NCBI RefSeq assembly: GCF_001610895.1
Contig: NZ_CP011273.1
Location: forward strand, 2,232,001 to 2,296,000
Origin: Planctomyces sp. SH-PL62
Lineage (GTDB): Bacteria; Planctomycetota; Planctomycetia; Isosphaerales; Isosphaeraceae
Direction: 5' to 3'
DNA: 64,000 nt
Shown here piece by piece: positions 35,137 to 43,059 of the stretch (within the stretch, counting starts at the first letter, position 1; each line of letters starts with the position of its first letter). The position numbers were made by a program, and so were the translations under genes. Under the pieces are notes generated by a model. The model was not told the origin of the DNA. It was given only the letters and a program-made list of their open reading frames with translations, and ran no database searches.

Positions 35137-36057
35137 TCAGGCCCCGCGCCAGGCCAGTTCGATGCGCTCGCCGTGCTTCGAGCGGTCGCCGTCGACGCAG
35201 CGCAGCTCCAGCGTGGCCCCCTGGCCGTCGCGATGCGGCTCCAACCGGCACCAGCCCAGCGGCTGGGGATCGTTGAAGTGGTAGGCGACGGCCGGCAGGT
35301 TGACGAGGTGCAGGCCGTCGTCCTCGGCCCGCCGCCAGGTGTGCGTGTGGCCGAACACCAGGGCCTTCACCTGCTTGCGGGGCCGGAGGATCTCCAGGAG
35401 GGGCTTGGCGTCGGTCAGGGCCCCGGGCACGTCGTCGAGGTGGTGATGGAACAAAACCAGGGTCGGCGCGTCGGGCGCCTCGTCGAGCGTCTTCGTCAGC
35501 CAGGCGCGCTGGGAATCGCCCAGCAGGCCGGGCACCTGGTCGACCTGATCCAACGTGTCGAGCATCGCCAGCCTCACGCCGGCGGCCTCCACGACGCCGA
35601 CGCAGCGGTCCTCGACCGGGCCGACCGCCGCCCCCAGGGCCGCGAACGACTCCAGGAAGTTGCGCCGGTCGTCGTGGTTCCCCAGCGTCAGGTGGACGGG
35701 GATTCCGCGCTCGCGCAGCGGCTCGACGAGCGTCAGGAACTGGCGGTAGTCTTCCGCGCGGCCGTTCTTCAGGGCGAGATCGCCGAGGACCAGGGCCGCG
35801 GCCGGCGGTCGGGGCTGCGCGAGGATGTCGGCCACCGCCGCGCGGAGGTTGCCGCTCAGGTGGAACTTCTCGCGCACCACCATGTCCGGGTCGCTCTTGA
35901 TGTGGGTGTCGGCCAGCAGCGCCACGTAATCGGCCGCGTCCTCCTCGCGACCGGCCGCGACGGCCGACCGCGCGCCGGGCCAGGCCAGCGCGGCGCCGCC
36001 GGCGGCCAGCACGTTCAGGAATCCGCGACGCGTCGTCGGCGGGAGGTGGATCGGCAT
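35137..36057 (-). CDS. Tat-exported metallophosphoesterase
   Basis: A 306-residue calcineurin-like phosphoesterase. A twin-Arg signal TTRRGFLNVLAAGGAALAWP is at residues 7-26. Metal-binding motifs in order: ALLADTHIKSD (DxH), LVLGDLALKNG (GD), LTLGNHDDRRNF (GNHD), LVLFHHHLDDVP and VFGHTHTWRR (GHTH). All dinuclear-site residues are present. The protein should act in the periplasm or paryphoplasm after folding in the cytoplasm. Substrate unknown. Purine-rich AAAAGGATGGAG precedes the ATG. Confidence 0.9.
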   Translation of the reverse strand: MPIHLPPTTRRGFLNVLAAGGAALAWPGARSAVAAGREEDAADYVALLADTHIKSDPDMVVREKFHLSGNLRAAVADILAQPRPPAAALVLGDLALKNGRAEDYRQFLTLVEPLRERGIPVHLTLGNHDDRRNFLESFAALGAAVGPVEDRCVGVVEAAGVRLAMLDTLDQVDQVPGLLGDSQRAWLTKTLDEAPDAPTLVLFHHHLDDVPGALTDAKPLLEILRPRKQVKALVFGHTHTWRRAEDDGLHLVNLPAVAYHFNDPQPLGWCRLEPHRDGQGATLELRCVDGDRSKHGERIELAWRGA

Positions 36058-36329
36058 CGAACTCCATCCTTTTCGATCGGGGAAAGGCTGTTGTCACCGG
36101 GACGGCCGGGGATAGCATCTCATACGAACGACGACCGGAACGCCTTGGGGCGTTGGAGACGTCCCGCCGGCGCGTCGCCGAGGAAGCCGGCGTGCTTCGA
36201 TCGGGTCGAAACGGCGCCGCCGGGCGTCCTCATGGTAGTCTATCGCAATGGAGCCCTCGACGACGGCGTCTCCGACGTCGCTGCGTCCACCTGATCGGTC
36301 GTCGAGGCCGAACACCGGAAGACCGCACC

Positions 36330-36899
36330 ATGAGCTTCGAAGTCGAGCTGAAGTATCGCGACGTCGACCACGATCGGCTGACCCGGGCGCTGAAGTCGCT
36401 CGGCGCGGAGGAGATCGGCAGCGTCGACCAGGAGGACTCCTACCTGAACCACCCGTCGCGGGACTTCGCCGAGACCCGTGAGGCGTTCCGCATCCGTCGC
36501 GTCGGCGACGACAATCGGGTCACCTTCAAGGGGCCCAGGGAAGCCGGGCCGACCAAGACCCGCGAGGAGATCGAGATCCCGTTCGCGAGCGGCCCCGAGC
36601 GTTACGAGGAGCTGAGCCGACTGTACGACCGCCTGGGATTCCGGCGCGTGGCGGTCGTCCGCAAGCGGCGGACGACGTTCCGACTCCGGTTCGAGGACCA
36701 CGATTTGGAGATCGCCCTCGACCGCGCCGAGGGGCTCGGCGACTTCGCCGAGGTGGAGGCCGTCGCCCAGGGCCGCGAGGATCTCCCGCGGGCGCAGCAG
36801 GCCGTCCTGGACCTGGCCGCGAAACTGGACCTGCTGGCGGTCGAGCCCCGCTCCTACCTTCGCATGTACCTGGAGGAACGTTCGCGGGAAAGCTCGTGA
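36330..36899 (+). CDS. CYTH domain protein (class IV adenylate cyclase/triphosphatase type)
   Basis: A 189-residue triphosphate tunnel enzyme. MSFEVELKYRDVDHDRLTRA carries the ExExK signature (Glu4, Glu6, Lys8). Basic and acidic tunnel residues follow in FRIRRVGDDNRVTFKGPREA, KTREEIEIPF, VVRKRRTTFRLRFEDHDLEI and ALDRAEGLGDFAEVEAV. It could make cAMP from ATP or hydrolyse inorganic or thiamine triphosphate; sequence alone does not decide. I start at 36330; the upstream extension reads as noise. It is convergent with lpxB. Confidence 0.88.
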   Translation: MSFEVELKYRDVDHDRLTRALKSLGAEEIGSVDQEDSYLNHPSRDFAETREAFRIRRVGDDNRVTFKGPREAGPTKTREEIEIPFASGPERYEELSRLYDRLGFRRVAVVRKRRTTFRLRFEDHDLEIALDRAEGLGDFAEVEAVAQGREDLPRAQQAVLDLAAKLDLLAVEPRSYLRMYLEERSRESS

Positions 36900-36938
36900 G
36901 CCCCCCGCGAACGATCCCGGTTCGTCGGCCCCGGCCGC

Positions 36939-38183
36939 TCAGGCGCCGGCGTCGGCCTCTTCGATCGACTCCAGGCTGACGGCGCGGGCGTGGGGGCCGC
37001 GATACGCCGCGTCTTCCGGGGCCGGCCCGCGGAGCCGGGCCAGGATCTCCTCGGCGGCGCGCGAGGTCGCCCCCGGGCGGGCGGCCGTGTAGCGGAGCGC
37101 GGCGAGTTCGGCCGTGGTCCGAGCCCGGGCCTGGGGGTCTCCCAGCCAGGTCTCGGCGTGCCGGACCAGGTCGTCGGAGACGTCCCGGCTGGTCAGGTAC
37201 TCGGGCATCAGCTCGGCGTCGGCCAGCAGGTTCACCAGGGTGATGTATTTCGCCTTGATGAACGGCCGCGCGATCCACAGGTCGATCGGCCGGACCTTGT
37301 AGAGGATCACGGTCGGCAGGGCTTCCATCATCAGCTCCAGGCTCACCGAGCCGGAGACCGACCAGGCGACGTCCGCGACCCGGATCAGCTCGGGCGTCCG
37401 GTTGGAGAAGATTTCCAGGTCGGGCGCGGGGAGGCCGTCGACCGCGGCGTCGGCCAGCGCGTCGGCGATGATCTCCTCGGCGAGCGCCCGGTGCTTGTCG
37501 TGCAGGCAGGCCACGGCGAACCGGACGTCGGGCCGGAGCTTCGCGAGCTTGGCCGCGGCGCGGGCCAGGATCGGCAGATTCCGCTTCAGCTCCAGCGTCC
37601 GCGATCCCGGCAGGATCGCCAGCAGCGGCCGACCGTGGGCCTCTTGCGCCGTGGTGAACGCCTCGTCGAGGTCGCGCTCGCAAAGCTCGTCGAAGTAGGG
37701 GTGGCCGACGTGCACGGCGTGCGAGACGCCCCGCTCGCGATACCAGGCCGGCTCGAACGGCAGGCTGCAAAGCACCAGGTCCACGAACTTGCGGACCTTC
37801 TCCACGCGCCAGCCGGCCCAGGCCCAGAGCTGGGGCGGGACGAAGTAGAACACCGGCACCCCGCGAGCCCGGGCGCGCCGGGCGATCCACCAGTTCAGGC
37901 CCGGATAGTCCACCAGGACCACGGCGTCGGGCTTGTCGTCGCGGAAGCAGCGGTCGGCCCGGACGATCAGCCACAGGAACGTGGCGATGTTCTGGAAGAC
38001 GCTCAGGAACCACATGACCGCCAGGTTGACCAGCGGGTAGACCAGGGTCGCCCCCGCCTCGGTCATCTTGGGGCCGCCGTAGCCGGTGAACTCGGCGTCG
38101 GGGACGCGCTCGCGGATGGCGTGGATCAGGTTGGCGGCGTGGAGGTCGCCGCTGGGCTCCCCGGCGGAGAGGAAGATCTTCAT
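36939..38183 (-). CDS. lpxB: Lipid-A-disaccharide synthase LpxB
   Basis: Condenses UDP-2,3-diacylglucosamine with lipid X. MKIFLSAGEPSGDLHAANLI is the diagnostic start, followed by FTGYGGPKMTEAGATLVYPL, VVLVDYPGLNWWIARRARAR, FYFVPPQLWAWAGWRVEKVR and LPGSRTLELKRNLPILARAA. VADVAWSVSGSVSLELMMEA is the GT19 donor-site region. 414 residues is slightly longer than enterobacterial LpxB because of the C-terminus. With lpxD and lpxI at 24.6-26.8 kb it shows that lipid A is made. Confidence 0.93.
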   Translation of the reverse strand: MKIFLSAGEPSGDLHAANLIHAIRERVPDAEFTGYGGPKMTEAGATLVYPLVNLAVMWFLSVFQNIATFLWLIVRADRCFRDDKPDAVVLVDYPGLNWWIARRARARGVPVFYFVPPQLWAWAGWRVEKVRKFVDLVLCSLPFEPAWYRERGVSHAVHVGHPYFDELCERDLDEAFTTAQEAHGRPLLAILPGSRTLELKRNLPILARAAAKLAKLRPDVRFAVACLHDKHRALAEEIIADALADAAVDGLPAPDLEIFSNRTPELIRVADVAWSVSGSVSLELMMEALPTVILYKVRPIDLWIARPFIKAKYITLVNLLADAELMPEYLTSRDVSDDLVRHAETWLGDPQARARTTAELAALRYTAARPGATSRAAEEILARLRGPAPEDAAYRGPHARAVSLESIEEADAGA

Positions 38184-38306
38184 CGGTCGTCGCTCGCTTC
38201 CGTGCTCATGGCGGAGGGTGCGGCCGGTCGTGACGGCACAGGACCGGCGACGTCTCGCGGCAGATCCCTAACAGAATCCCGCCCCGCTGAGAAGGCGAAC
38301 CGGACT

Positions 38307-39695
38307 TCAGCCCTCGTCGTCCACGTCCGGGAACCCCAGCTCCTTGAGGCGTCGATAGAGCCTCGGCCGCGACACCCCGAGGATCTCGGCCGCGCGCGAC
38401 TTGTTGCGCCGGGAACGGGCGAGGGCGTTCTCGATCAATTGCCGCTCGACGTCCACCAGCACCTCGTCGAGCGGGCGGGGGGGGGGCGGCTTGGGGGCCG
38501 GATAGGCCTCGGCGAGATGGCCCCGGATGGCGGCCGGAAGGTCGTCGGCCGCGATCAGGCTCGCCCCGCCCCGGCCGTGGGCGTGCTCGACGACTCGCGC
38601 CAGCTCGCGGAGGTTCCCCGGCCAATGATAAGAGGTGAGGACCTCCTCCGCGGCCCTGGTGAATCCCGACCGCTGGCCGCCGCCGCGGCGGTTCAGCCGT
38701 TCCAGGAAGTTCTGGGCGAGCAGAGGGATCTCGTCGCGGCGGTCGCGCAGGGAGGGGAGGTGGATGACGAAGATGGAGAGGGCCAGGAACAGGTCTTCGC
38801 GCAGGGTCTCGGCGCGGACGGCGGCCTCGGGATCACCGGTCGCCACGGCCAGGATCCGAACCCGGCCGGCGTCGTCGTCGAGGGCGGCGGCCAGCTTCGC
38901 CTGGAGGTCGCGCGGGAGGGCCGGGAGATCGCCGATGAGCAGCGACGAGCCGTCGGCCGCGGCCAGCCGGGGTCGCGCGAGTGGGGCGTCCGGGTCGTCC
39001 GGGACGAACAGCTCGCGATCGAGGATCGCGGCGGGGAGGGCCTCGCAGTCGAGCGCCCGGAGGGTCGCGGCGTCGCCGCCGCCGAGCTGATGCACGGCGC
39101 GGGCGACGTGCCGCTTGCCGACGCCGGGCTCGCCCACGAACAGCACCGGCCGGCGCACGGTCGCGGCGACCCGGAGCTGCTCCAGCAGTCGACGATGCAA
39201 CGGACCCGCGCCCACCAGGGAATCGATGCCGTATCGCTTTCGGATCGCCTCGCGAGCGTCCATCAGGAGGACGCGAAGCCGTTGACCTTCCGACTCGGGC
39301 TCGGACGGCGACGGCGATTCGTCGGCGGCCAGGACCCGCCCCAGGAGCCCCAGGAGCCCCCCCTGGGCGTCGGAGAACGGCAGGAAGGCCAGGACCCGTC
39401 GGGAGCGAGCGCCGTCGGGGCGGACGAACACGGCGGCGGTCGAGGCGGCCCGGCCGGCGAGCGCCTCGGGAGGGGGGGAGAGGGCGGCGGCCAGGTCGGC
39501 GGCGTCCCCCTCGCCGGACGGCCCGTGGGCGGGGCAGGAGACGCCCACCACCGCGTCGGCCGGGATCCCCGCCAGCGTCTCGAACGCCGGGTTCACCCAG
39601 ACGACCCGGAGGTCGGGGTCGAGCCAGAACAGGGGCTCGCGGGCGGCCTGCCAGAGCTGCTCCGGCCGCAAGTTGGAGGAGCGTGGGGGCGGCAT
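38307..39695 (-). CDS. PAS-AAA+-Fis regulator related to sigma-54 activators but without GAFTGA
   Basis: A 462-residue protein. A PAS-like domain is at about 10-125 (LFWLDPDLRVVWVNPAFETL), the AAA+ domain at about 160-395 with Walker A GEPGVGKRH, the arginine region LRDRRDEIPLLAQNFLERLN and the C-terminal subdomain SYHWPGNLRELARVVEHA. A Fis-type helix-turn-helix is at about 428-455 (NKSRAAEILGVSRPRLYRRL). In normal activators ELFGHEKGAFTGA follows LDCEALP; here the segment reads DRELFVPDDPDAPLARPRLA, so the loop that touches sigma-54 is gone, and Walker B is LLIGDL instead of LFLDEI. It probably regulates DNA without driving sigma-54. It follows the XRE-S24 gene by 23 bases. Confidence 0.82.
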   Translation of the reverse strand: MPPPRSSNLRPEQLWQAAREPLFWLDPDLRVVWVNPAFETLAGIPADAVVGVSCPAHGPSGEGDAADLAAALSPPPEALAGRAASTAAVFVRPDGARSRRVLAFLPFSDAQGGLLGLLGRVLAADESPSPSEPESEGQRLRVLLMDAREAIRKRYGIDSLVGAGPLHRRLLEQLRVAATVRRPVLFVGEPGVGKRHVARAVHQLGGGDAATLRALDCEALPAAILDRELFVPDDPDAPLARPRLAAADGSSLLIGDLPALPRDLQAKLAAALDDDAGRVRILAVATGDPEAAVRAETLREDLFLALSIFVIHLPSLRDRRDEIPLLAQNFLERLNRRGGGQRSGFTRAAEEVLTSYHWPGNLRELARVVEHAHGRGGASLIAADDLPAAIRGHLAEAYPAPKPPPPRPLDEVLVDVERQLIENALARSRRNKSRAAEILGVSRPRLYRRLKELGFPDVDDEG

Positions 39696-39718
39696 CGCTC
39701 GCCTCGCGCGGGGACGGC

Positions 39719-40531
39719 TCAGGCCTCGCCGAACCGGCTCCAGGACCAGACCACACGGCCGATGAGGAAATCGGCGGGGAGTTCGTCGAGCTCGACCGCC
39801 GCCAGGGGATGATCGCGCCCGGGCTGGTTGGGCCTGAGGATCAGGTGCCGCCCGCTGAGATCCAGCCAGCGGATCACCAGCTTCTCTTCCGACCGAGCGG
39901 CCACGAGCTTGCCTTGCAACGCCTCGGGATCGGTCTCGGACCGGTCGATGGCGACGACCGAGCCCTCGGCGAGGATCGGGGCCATCGAGTCGTCGGCGAC
40001 CCGCACGGCGATCGTCTCGGCCGGGTGCGGGAACCATTGGGGATAGGCCAGGACGCGGCCCTCGGCCCGTTTCGGGTCGAGCGTCGGCCGCATCAGCTCT
40101 TCCGGGGGGAAGACCGGCACGGACTGGAATTCGTGGCATTCGCGGCCGGACGCCGACTTGGATTCGCCGACCGGCGACGCCGACTGGGCGGCCCGCTCCC
40201 GCTCCAGCTTCTCGAGCCCTCGACGGATCAACTCGACCGGCGAAAGATCGGCCGTCTGGCGATCTTCCCCCGCGCCGAGATATCGGGCCCCCTCGCCGGA
40301 GACCAGATAGGTCGGCGACGTCCCGGTCAACTGGATGAACGACAGGAGGACCTCGGCGGGGACGGTCACGCCGGTTTCATAGTTGTACCAGGTACGAGCG
40401 GGCAGGTTCAGGCGGCGAGCCAGTTCCGGTCCGCCATGGTCGCCGAAAAGCTCCTGGCGGATCTCCCGGAGGCGACGCGACAAGGACGTCTTGATGCTGA
40501 GGCGCAGTTTAGGTGTTTTCTTCCGAGCCAC
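39719..40531 (-). CDS. XRE-type repressor with S24/LexA-like C-terminal domain
   Basis: A 270-residue protein with a GTG start at 40531. The helix-turn-helix is at about 20-70 (ELARRLNLPARTWYNYETGV). A variable linker leads to an S24 domain at about 160-265: VRVADDSMAPILAEGSVVAI contains the nucleophile-position Ser182, and GKLVAARSEEKLVIRWL is the strand that carries the catalytic Lys in LexA and CI. Here the position that aligns with that Lys is Arg221, so self-cleavage is doubtful. It may act as a ligand- or partner-controlled repressor. It is the first gene of a probable two-gene unit with the PAS-AAA-Fis regulator. A long palindrome precedes it. Confidence 0.82.
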   Translation of the reverse strand: MARKKTPKLRLSIKTSLSRRLREIRQELFGDHGGPELARRLNLPARTWYNYETGVTVPAEVLLSFIQLTGTSPTYLVSGEGARYLGAGEDRQTADLSPVELIRRGLEKLERERAAQSASPVGESKSASGRECHEFQSVPVFPPEELMRPTLDPKRAEGRVLAYPQWFPHPAETIAVRVADDSMAPILAEGSVVAIDRSETDPEALQGKLVAARSEEKLVIRWLDLSGRHLILRPNQPGRDHPLAAVELDELPADFLIGRVVWSWSRFGEA

Positions 40532-40915
40532 GGCGCTCGATCCCGTAAAAGGGAGCCACTGGGCCCCACACGCTGGGTCGTCGGTCTCGAAATGATAGGC
40601 CCGAGGCGACGACGCCTGGCCTATCGGCGATGGGAGTCCACGCCCGTCGCGACCTCCAGGAATCCCTGTCGGATCGACGCTCGTTCACCTCCCACCCACG
40701 CCGGGCCAAGTTAACACACGGCGAACGTGTCGTCATCAGCAGCGAGCCTTTTTATGAAAGCAGGACGCTCCGCGTGGCGATTCGGCAACGCCCCTCCCTC
40801 TTAAGCTGCCCCAAGGCGACAAACGCCATTTCTTTCGACTTACCCAGTGCACCGGATCAACGCCGCAAGGCCTGATCGCAACGATGCAATCTCGTCCTCA
40901 TTCTTGGGAGGAGCT
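40532..40915. other. Intergenic region upstream of the XRE-S24 gene
   Basis: About 385 bases between the end of the suf operon and the XRE-S24 start. It holds the nested palindrome described separately and T-rich stretches near 40745-40755 and 40825-40840. No gene is supported. Confidence 0.45.
40594..40625 (-). promoter_or_regulatory. Nested palindrome, candidate operator or leader hairpin
   Basis: Outer arms GATAGGCC (40594-40601) and GGCCTATC (40618-40625) enclose inner arms AGGCG (40604-40608) and CGCCT (40613-40617) around a four-base centre; only two bases are unpaired on one side. It lies 63 bases upstream of the repressor start, where autoregulatory operators usually are. It could equally be a stable RNA hairpin. 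Confidence 0.5.
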
Positions 40916-41215
40916 TCAGAACATCCCCAACTCGTCCCGAGCGTCGTCCGACATCCGCTCGGGGGTCCAGGGGGGTGACATGACCAGCTTGACGTTGGCC
41001 TTGGCGACCCCTTCGACCTTCTCCAGCGCGGCCACCGCGTTGCGGAGGATCTCCGGGCCCATCGGGCAGGCCGGCGAGGTGAGCGTCATCTCGACGTCGG
41101 CGTGGTCTTCCCCCGCCTTGACCGAGTAGACCAATCCCAGGTCGACCACGTTGACGTTCAGCTCGGGGTCGAGAACGGTCTTCAGGGCCTGGACGAGCGC
41201 CTCTTGCTCGATCAT
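40916..41215 (-). CDS. Metal-sulfur cluster assembly factor (SufT/MIP18, DUF59)
   Basis: A 99-residue iron-sulfur carrier or maturation factor. MIEQEALVQALKTVLDPELN, VNVVDLGLVYSVKAGEDHAD and MTLTSPACPMGPEILRNAVA match the DPE...DLGLVY...(T)xxxCP pattern of the family, with the functional Cys in SPACP. The last gene of the suf operon, 32 bases after the Rieske protein. A longer upstream frame is rejected because the family start fits at 41215. Confidence 0.92.
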   Translation of the reverse strand: MIEQEALVQALKTVLDPELNVNVVDLGLVYSVKAGEDHADVEMTLTSPACPMGPEILRNAVAALEKVEGVAKANVKLVMSPPWTPERMSDDARDELGMF

Positions 41216-41247
41216 CGCGGGGTCCTCGGGGTCGGGGGGGTTGCGGT

Positions 41248-41562
41248 TCAGTCTTCGATCCGGACGTAGACGCCGTCGCCCCGGATCTCGACCGGGTGGG
41301 TGGCGACCGGCTCGACGGCGGGGAAGCAGAGCACGGCCCCGGTCCGGACGTCGAACCGCGCGCCGTGGCGCGGGCATTCGATCTCGACGCCGCAGAGGTC
41401 CCCCTCGGCGAGGGGGCCGCCGTCATGCGTGCAGACGTCGTCGATGACGTAGTAGTCGTCGCCGACCCGGAACAGGGCCAGCGCGCGGCCGTCGACCTCG
41501 ACCAGTTTCTTGCCGCCGGGGGCCAACTCGGTCGTTTCGGCGATCTTCACGGCTTCCGACAT
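41248..41562 (-). CDS. Rieske-type [2Fe-2S] ferredoxin
   Basis: A 104-residue soluble electron carrier. The two cluster-binding boxes are CTHDGGPL (Cys44, His46) and CPRHGARFDV (Cys63, His66), giving CxH-N16-CxxH. The rest is the short beta fold of dioxygenase-type and Suf-associated small Rieske proteins (KKLVEVDGRALALFRVGDDY, YVIDD). Suf operons of several phyla carry such a gene, presumably supplying electrons or acting as an acceptor. It lies 19 bases after sufE. Confidence 0.92.
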   Translation of the reverse strand: MSEAVKIAETTELAPGGKKLVEVDGRALALFRVGDDYYVIDDVCTHDGGPLAEGDLCGVEIECPRHGARFDVRTGAVLCFPAVEPVATHPVEIRGDGVYVRIED

Positions 41563-41581
41563 GGAGGTTCGTCTCGTTCGA

Positions 41582-42022
41582 TCAGGGGGTGGAGCCGTGG
41601 GAGGCGAACGCGACCCGAGTCACGTCGCGCTTGATTCGTCGCAGCATGCCGCTGAGGCCGCGGACCCGGAGCATGCCCAGGACCTCGGTCAGGCCGGAAC
41701 GGTCGACCAGGTCGCTGGGGACCTTGAGCACGTCTTCCGCGGAGGCGCCGTTGAGCCCTTCCAGGAGCAGTGACACGAAGCCCCGGACGGTCGGGGCCTC
41801 GGCGGGGGCGTCGCCGTAGAGGGCCACCCGGTCGCCGATCATCTCGACGAACAGGTAGACCGGCGACTGGCATTCTTCCACGCGATGCTCGGCGTCCTTG
41901 CGGGCTTCCAGCTCCGGCGGCAGCGGCGGCAGGTTCTTGGCGAAGTCGAGGAGCAGCTCGATCCGCTCCTGGCGGTCCGACTCGTGGAGTTCCGTGATGA
42001 TGGCGTCGAGTGCGGCGGGCAT
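41582..42022 (-). CDS. sufE: SufE family sulfur-transfer protein
   Basis: A 146-residue protein that accepts persulfide from a cysteine desulfurase and passes it to SufBCD. The start at 42022 (MPAALDAIITELHESDRQER) has GGAG upstream; a longer frame adds a Pro/Ala-rich leader without homology. Key features: LLLDFAKNLPPLPPELEARK, the active Cys in HRVEECQSPVYLFVEM, and VRGFVSLLLEGLNGASAEDV. No sufS is in the window, so the desulfurase must be elsewhere, unless the neighbouring sulfurtransferase contributes sulfur. Confidence 0.93.
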   Translation of the reverse strand: MPAALDAIITELHESDRQERIELLLDFAKNLPPLPPELEARKDAEHRVEECQSPVYLFVEMIGDRVALYGDAPAEAPTVRGFVSLLLEGLNGASAEDVLKVPSDLVDRSGLTEVLGMLRVRGLSGMLRRIKRDVTRVAFASHGSTP

Positions 42023-42170
42023 CGAGTTCGTCTGCTCCTTCGGGGAGGGGGGGGCGGCGGCCTCGACGCCCGGCGTCGCACGCGCGACGCCGGTGGATGG
42101 GGCCGGTCGCCGTCCCTCCGGGTTCACTTCCATTGTTGACCGCGGCGGCGGCCCGGGCAAGTCGACCTGG

Positions 42171-43031
42171 TCAGGCGCCCGCCCCTCGCTCGATGGGGAC
42201 GCGGACGAGATTGCCCCATTCGGTCCACGAGCCGTCGTAGTTCCGAACCCGCGGGTAGCCCAAAAGGAAGGTCAGGGCGAACCAGGCCAGGCTGGATCGC
42301 TCGCCGATGCGGCAGTAGGCCACCACGTCGTCGCCGGGCTTGAGGCCGGCTTCCCCTTCGTACAGGGCCTTCAACTCGGCGGCCGACTTGAAGGTGCCGT
42401 CGTCGTTGACGGCGCGGCTCCAGGGGATGCTCCGGGCGCCGGGGATGTGGCCGCCCCGGAGGGAGCCCTCCTGCGGGTAGTCCTCCATGTGGAGCATCTC
42501 GCCGGTGAATTCCTTCGGGCTCCGCACGTCGATCAGCGGCTTCTTGGCGCGGATGTGGTCCAGGACGTCGTCCCGGAAGGCCCGGATGGCCGGCTCGTCG
42601 CCGCCGGCGACCTGGTACGTGGTCGCCGGATACCTGGGCGTCTCGCGTGAGATCGGCCGGCCCTCGTCGATCCAGAGCTTCCGGCCGCCGTTCATGACCT
42701 TTAGGTTCTTGTGGCCGAAGAGCGTGAACGCCCAGAAGGCGTAGCAGGCCCACCAGTTCGACTTGTCGCCGTAGAACACGACCGTCGTGTCCTCGGCGAT
42801 GCCGTTGCGGCGGCAGAGCTCGGCGAACTTCTCGGCGTCGATGTAGTCGCGCAGGACCTGGTCCTGCAGGTCCCCCTGCCAGTCGATCCGCACCGCCCCC
42901 GGGACGTGGCCCAGGTCGTAGAGCAGGAGGTCCTCATCGCTCTCGACGATCCGCACCTTGGGATCGTCGAGATGGTCCAGGACCCACTGGGTCGAGACGA
43001 GGACTTCCGGACGCGCGTAACCTTCCCCCAT
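42171..43031 (-). CDS. Sulfurtransferase with two rhodanese domains
   Basis: A 286-residue thiosulfate or mercaptopyruvate sulfurtransferase. The inactive N-terminal rhodanese domain (about 8-130: [39 protein letters not shown]) precedes an active domain (about 150-280) with [26 protein letters not shown] and the active loop [14 protein letters not shown], Cys240. CRIGERS is typical of bacterial thiosulfate sulfurtransferases. Its place between sufD and sufE suggests a sulfur supply role, which is an inference. Confidence 0.92.
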   Translation of the reverse strand: MGEGYARPEVLVSTQWVLDHLDDPKVRIVESDEDLLLYDLGHVPGAVRIDWQGDLQDQVLRDYIDAEKFAELCRRNGIAEDTTVVFYGDKSNWWACYAFWAFTLFGHKNLKVMNGGRKLWIDEGRPISRETPRYPATTYQVAGGDEPAIRAFRDDVLDHIRAKKPLIDVRSPKEFTGEMLHMEDYPQEGSLRGGHIPGARSIPWSRAVNDDGTFKSAAELKALYEGEAGLKPGDDVVAYCRIGERSSLAWFALTFLLGYPRVRNYDGSWTEWGNLVRVPIERGAGA

Positions 43032-43059
43032 TGCAACTGACTCCCTGACTTACCGGTGA

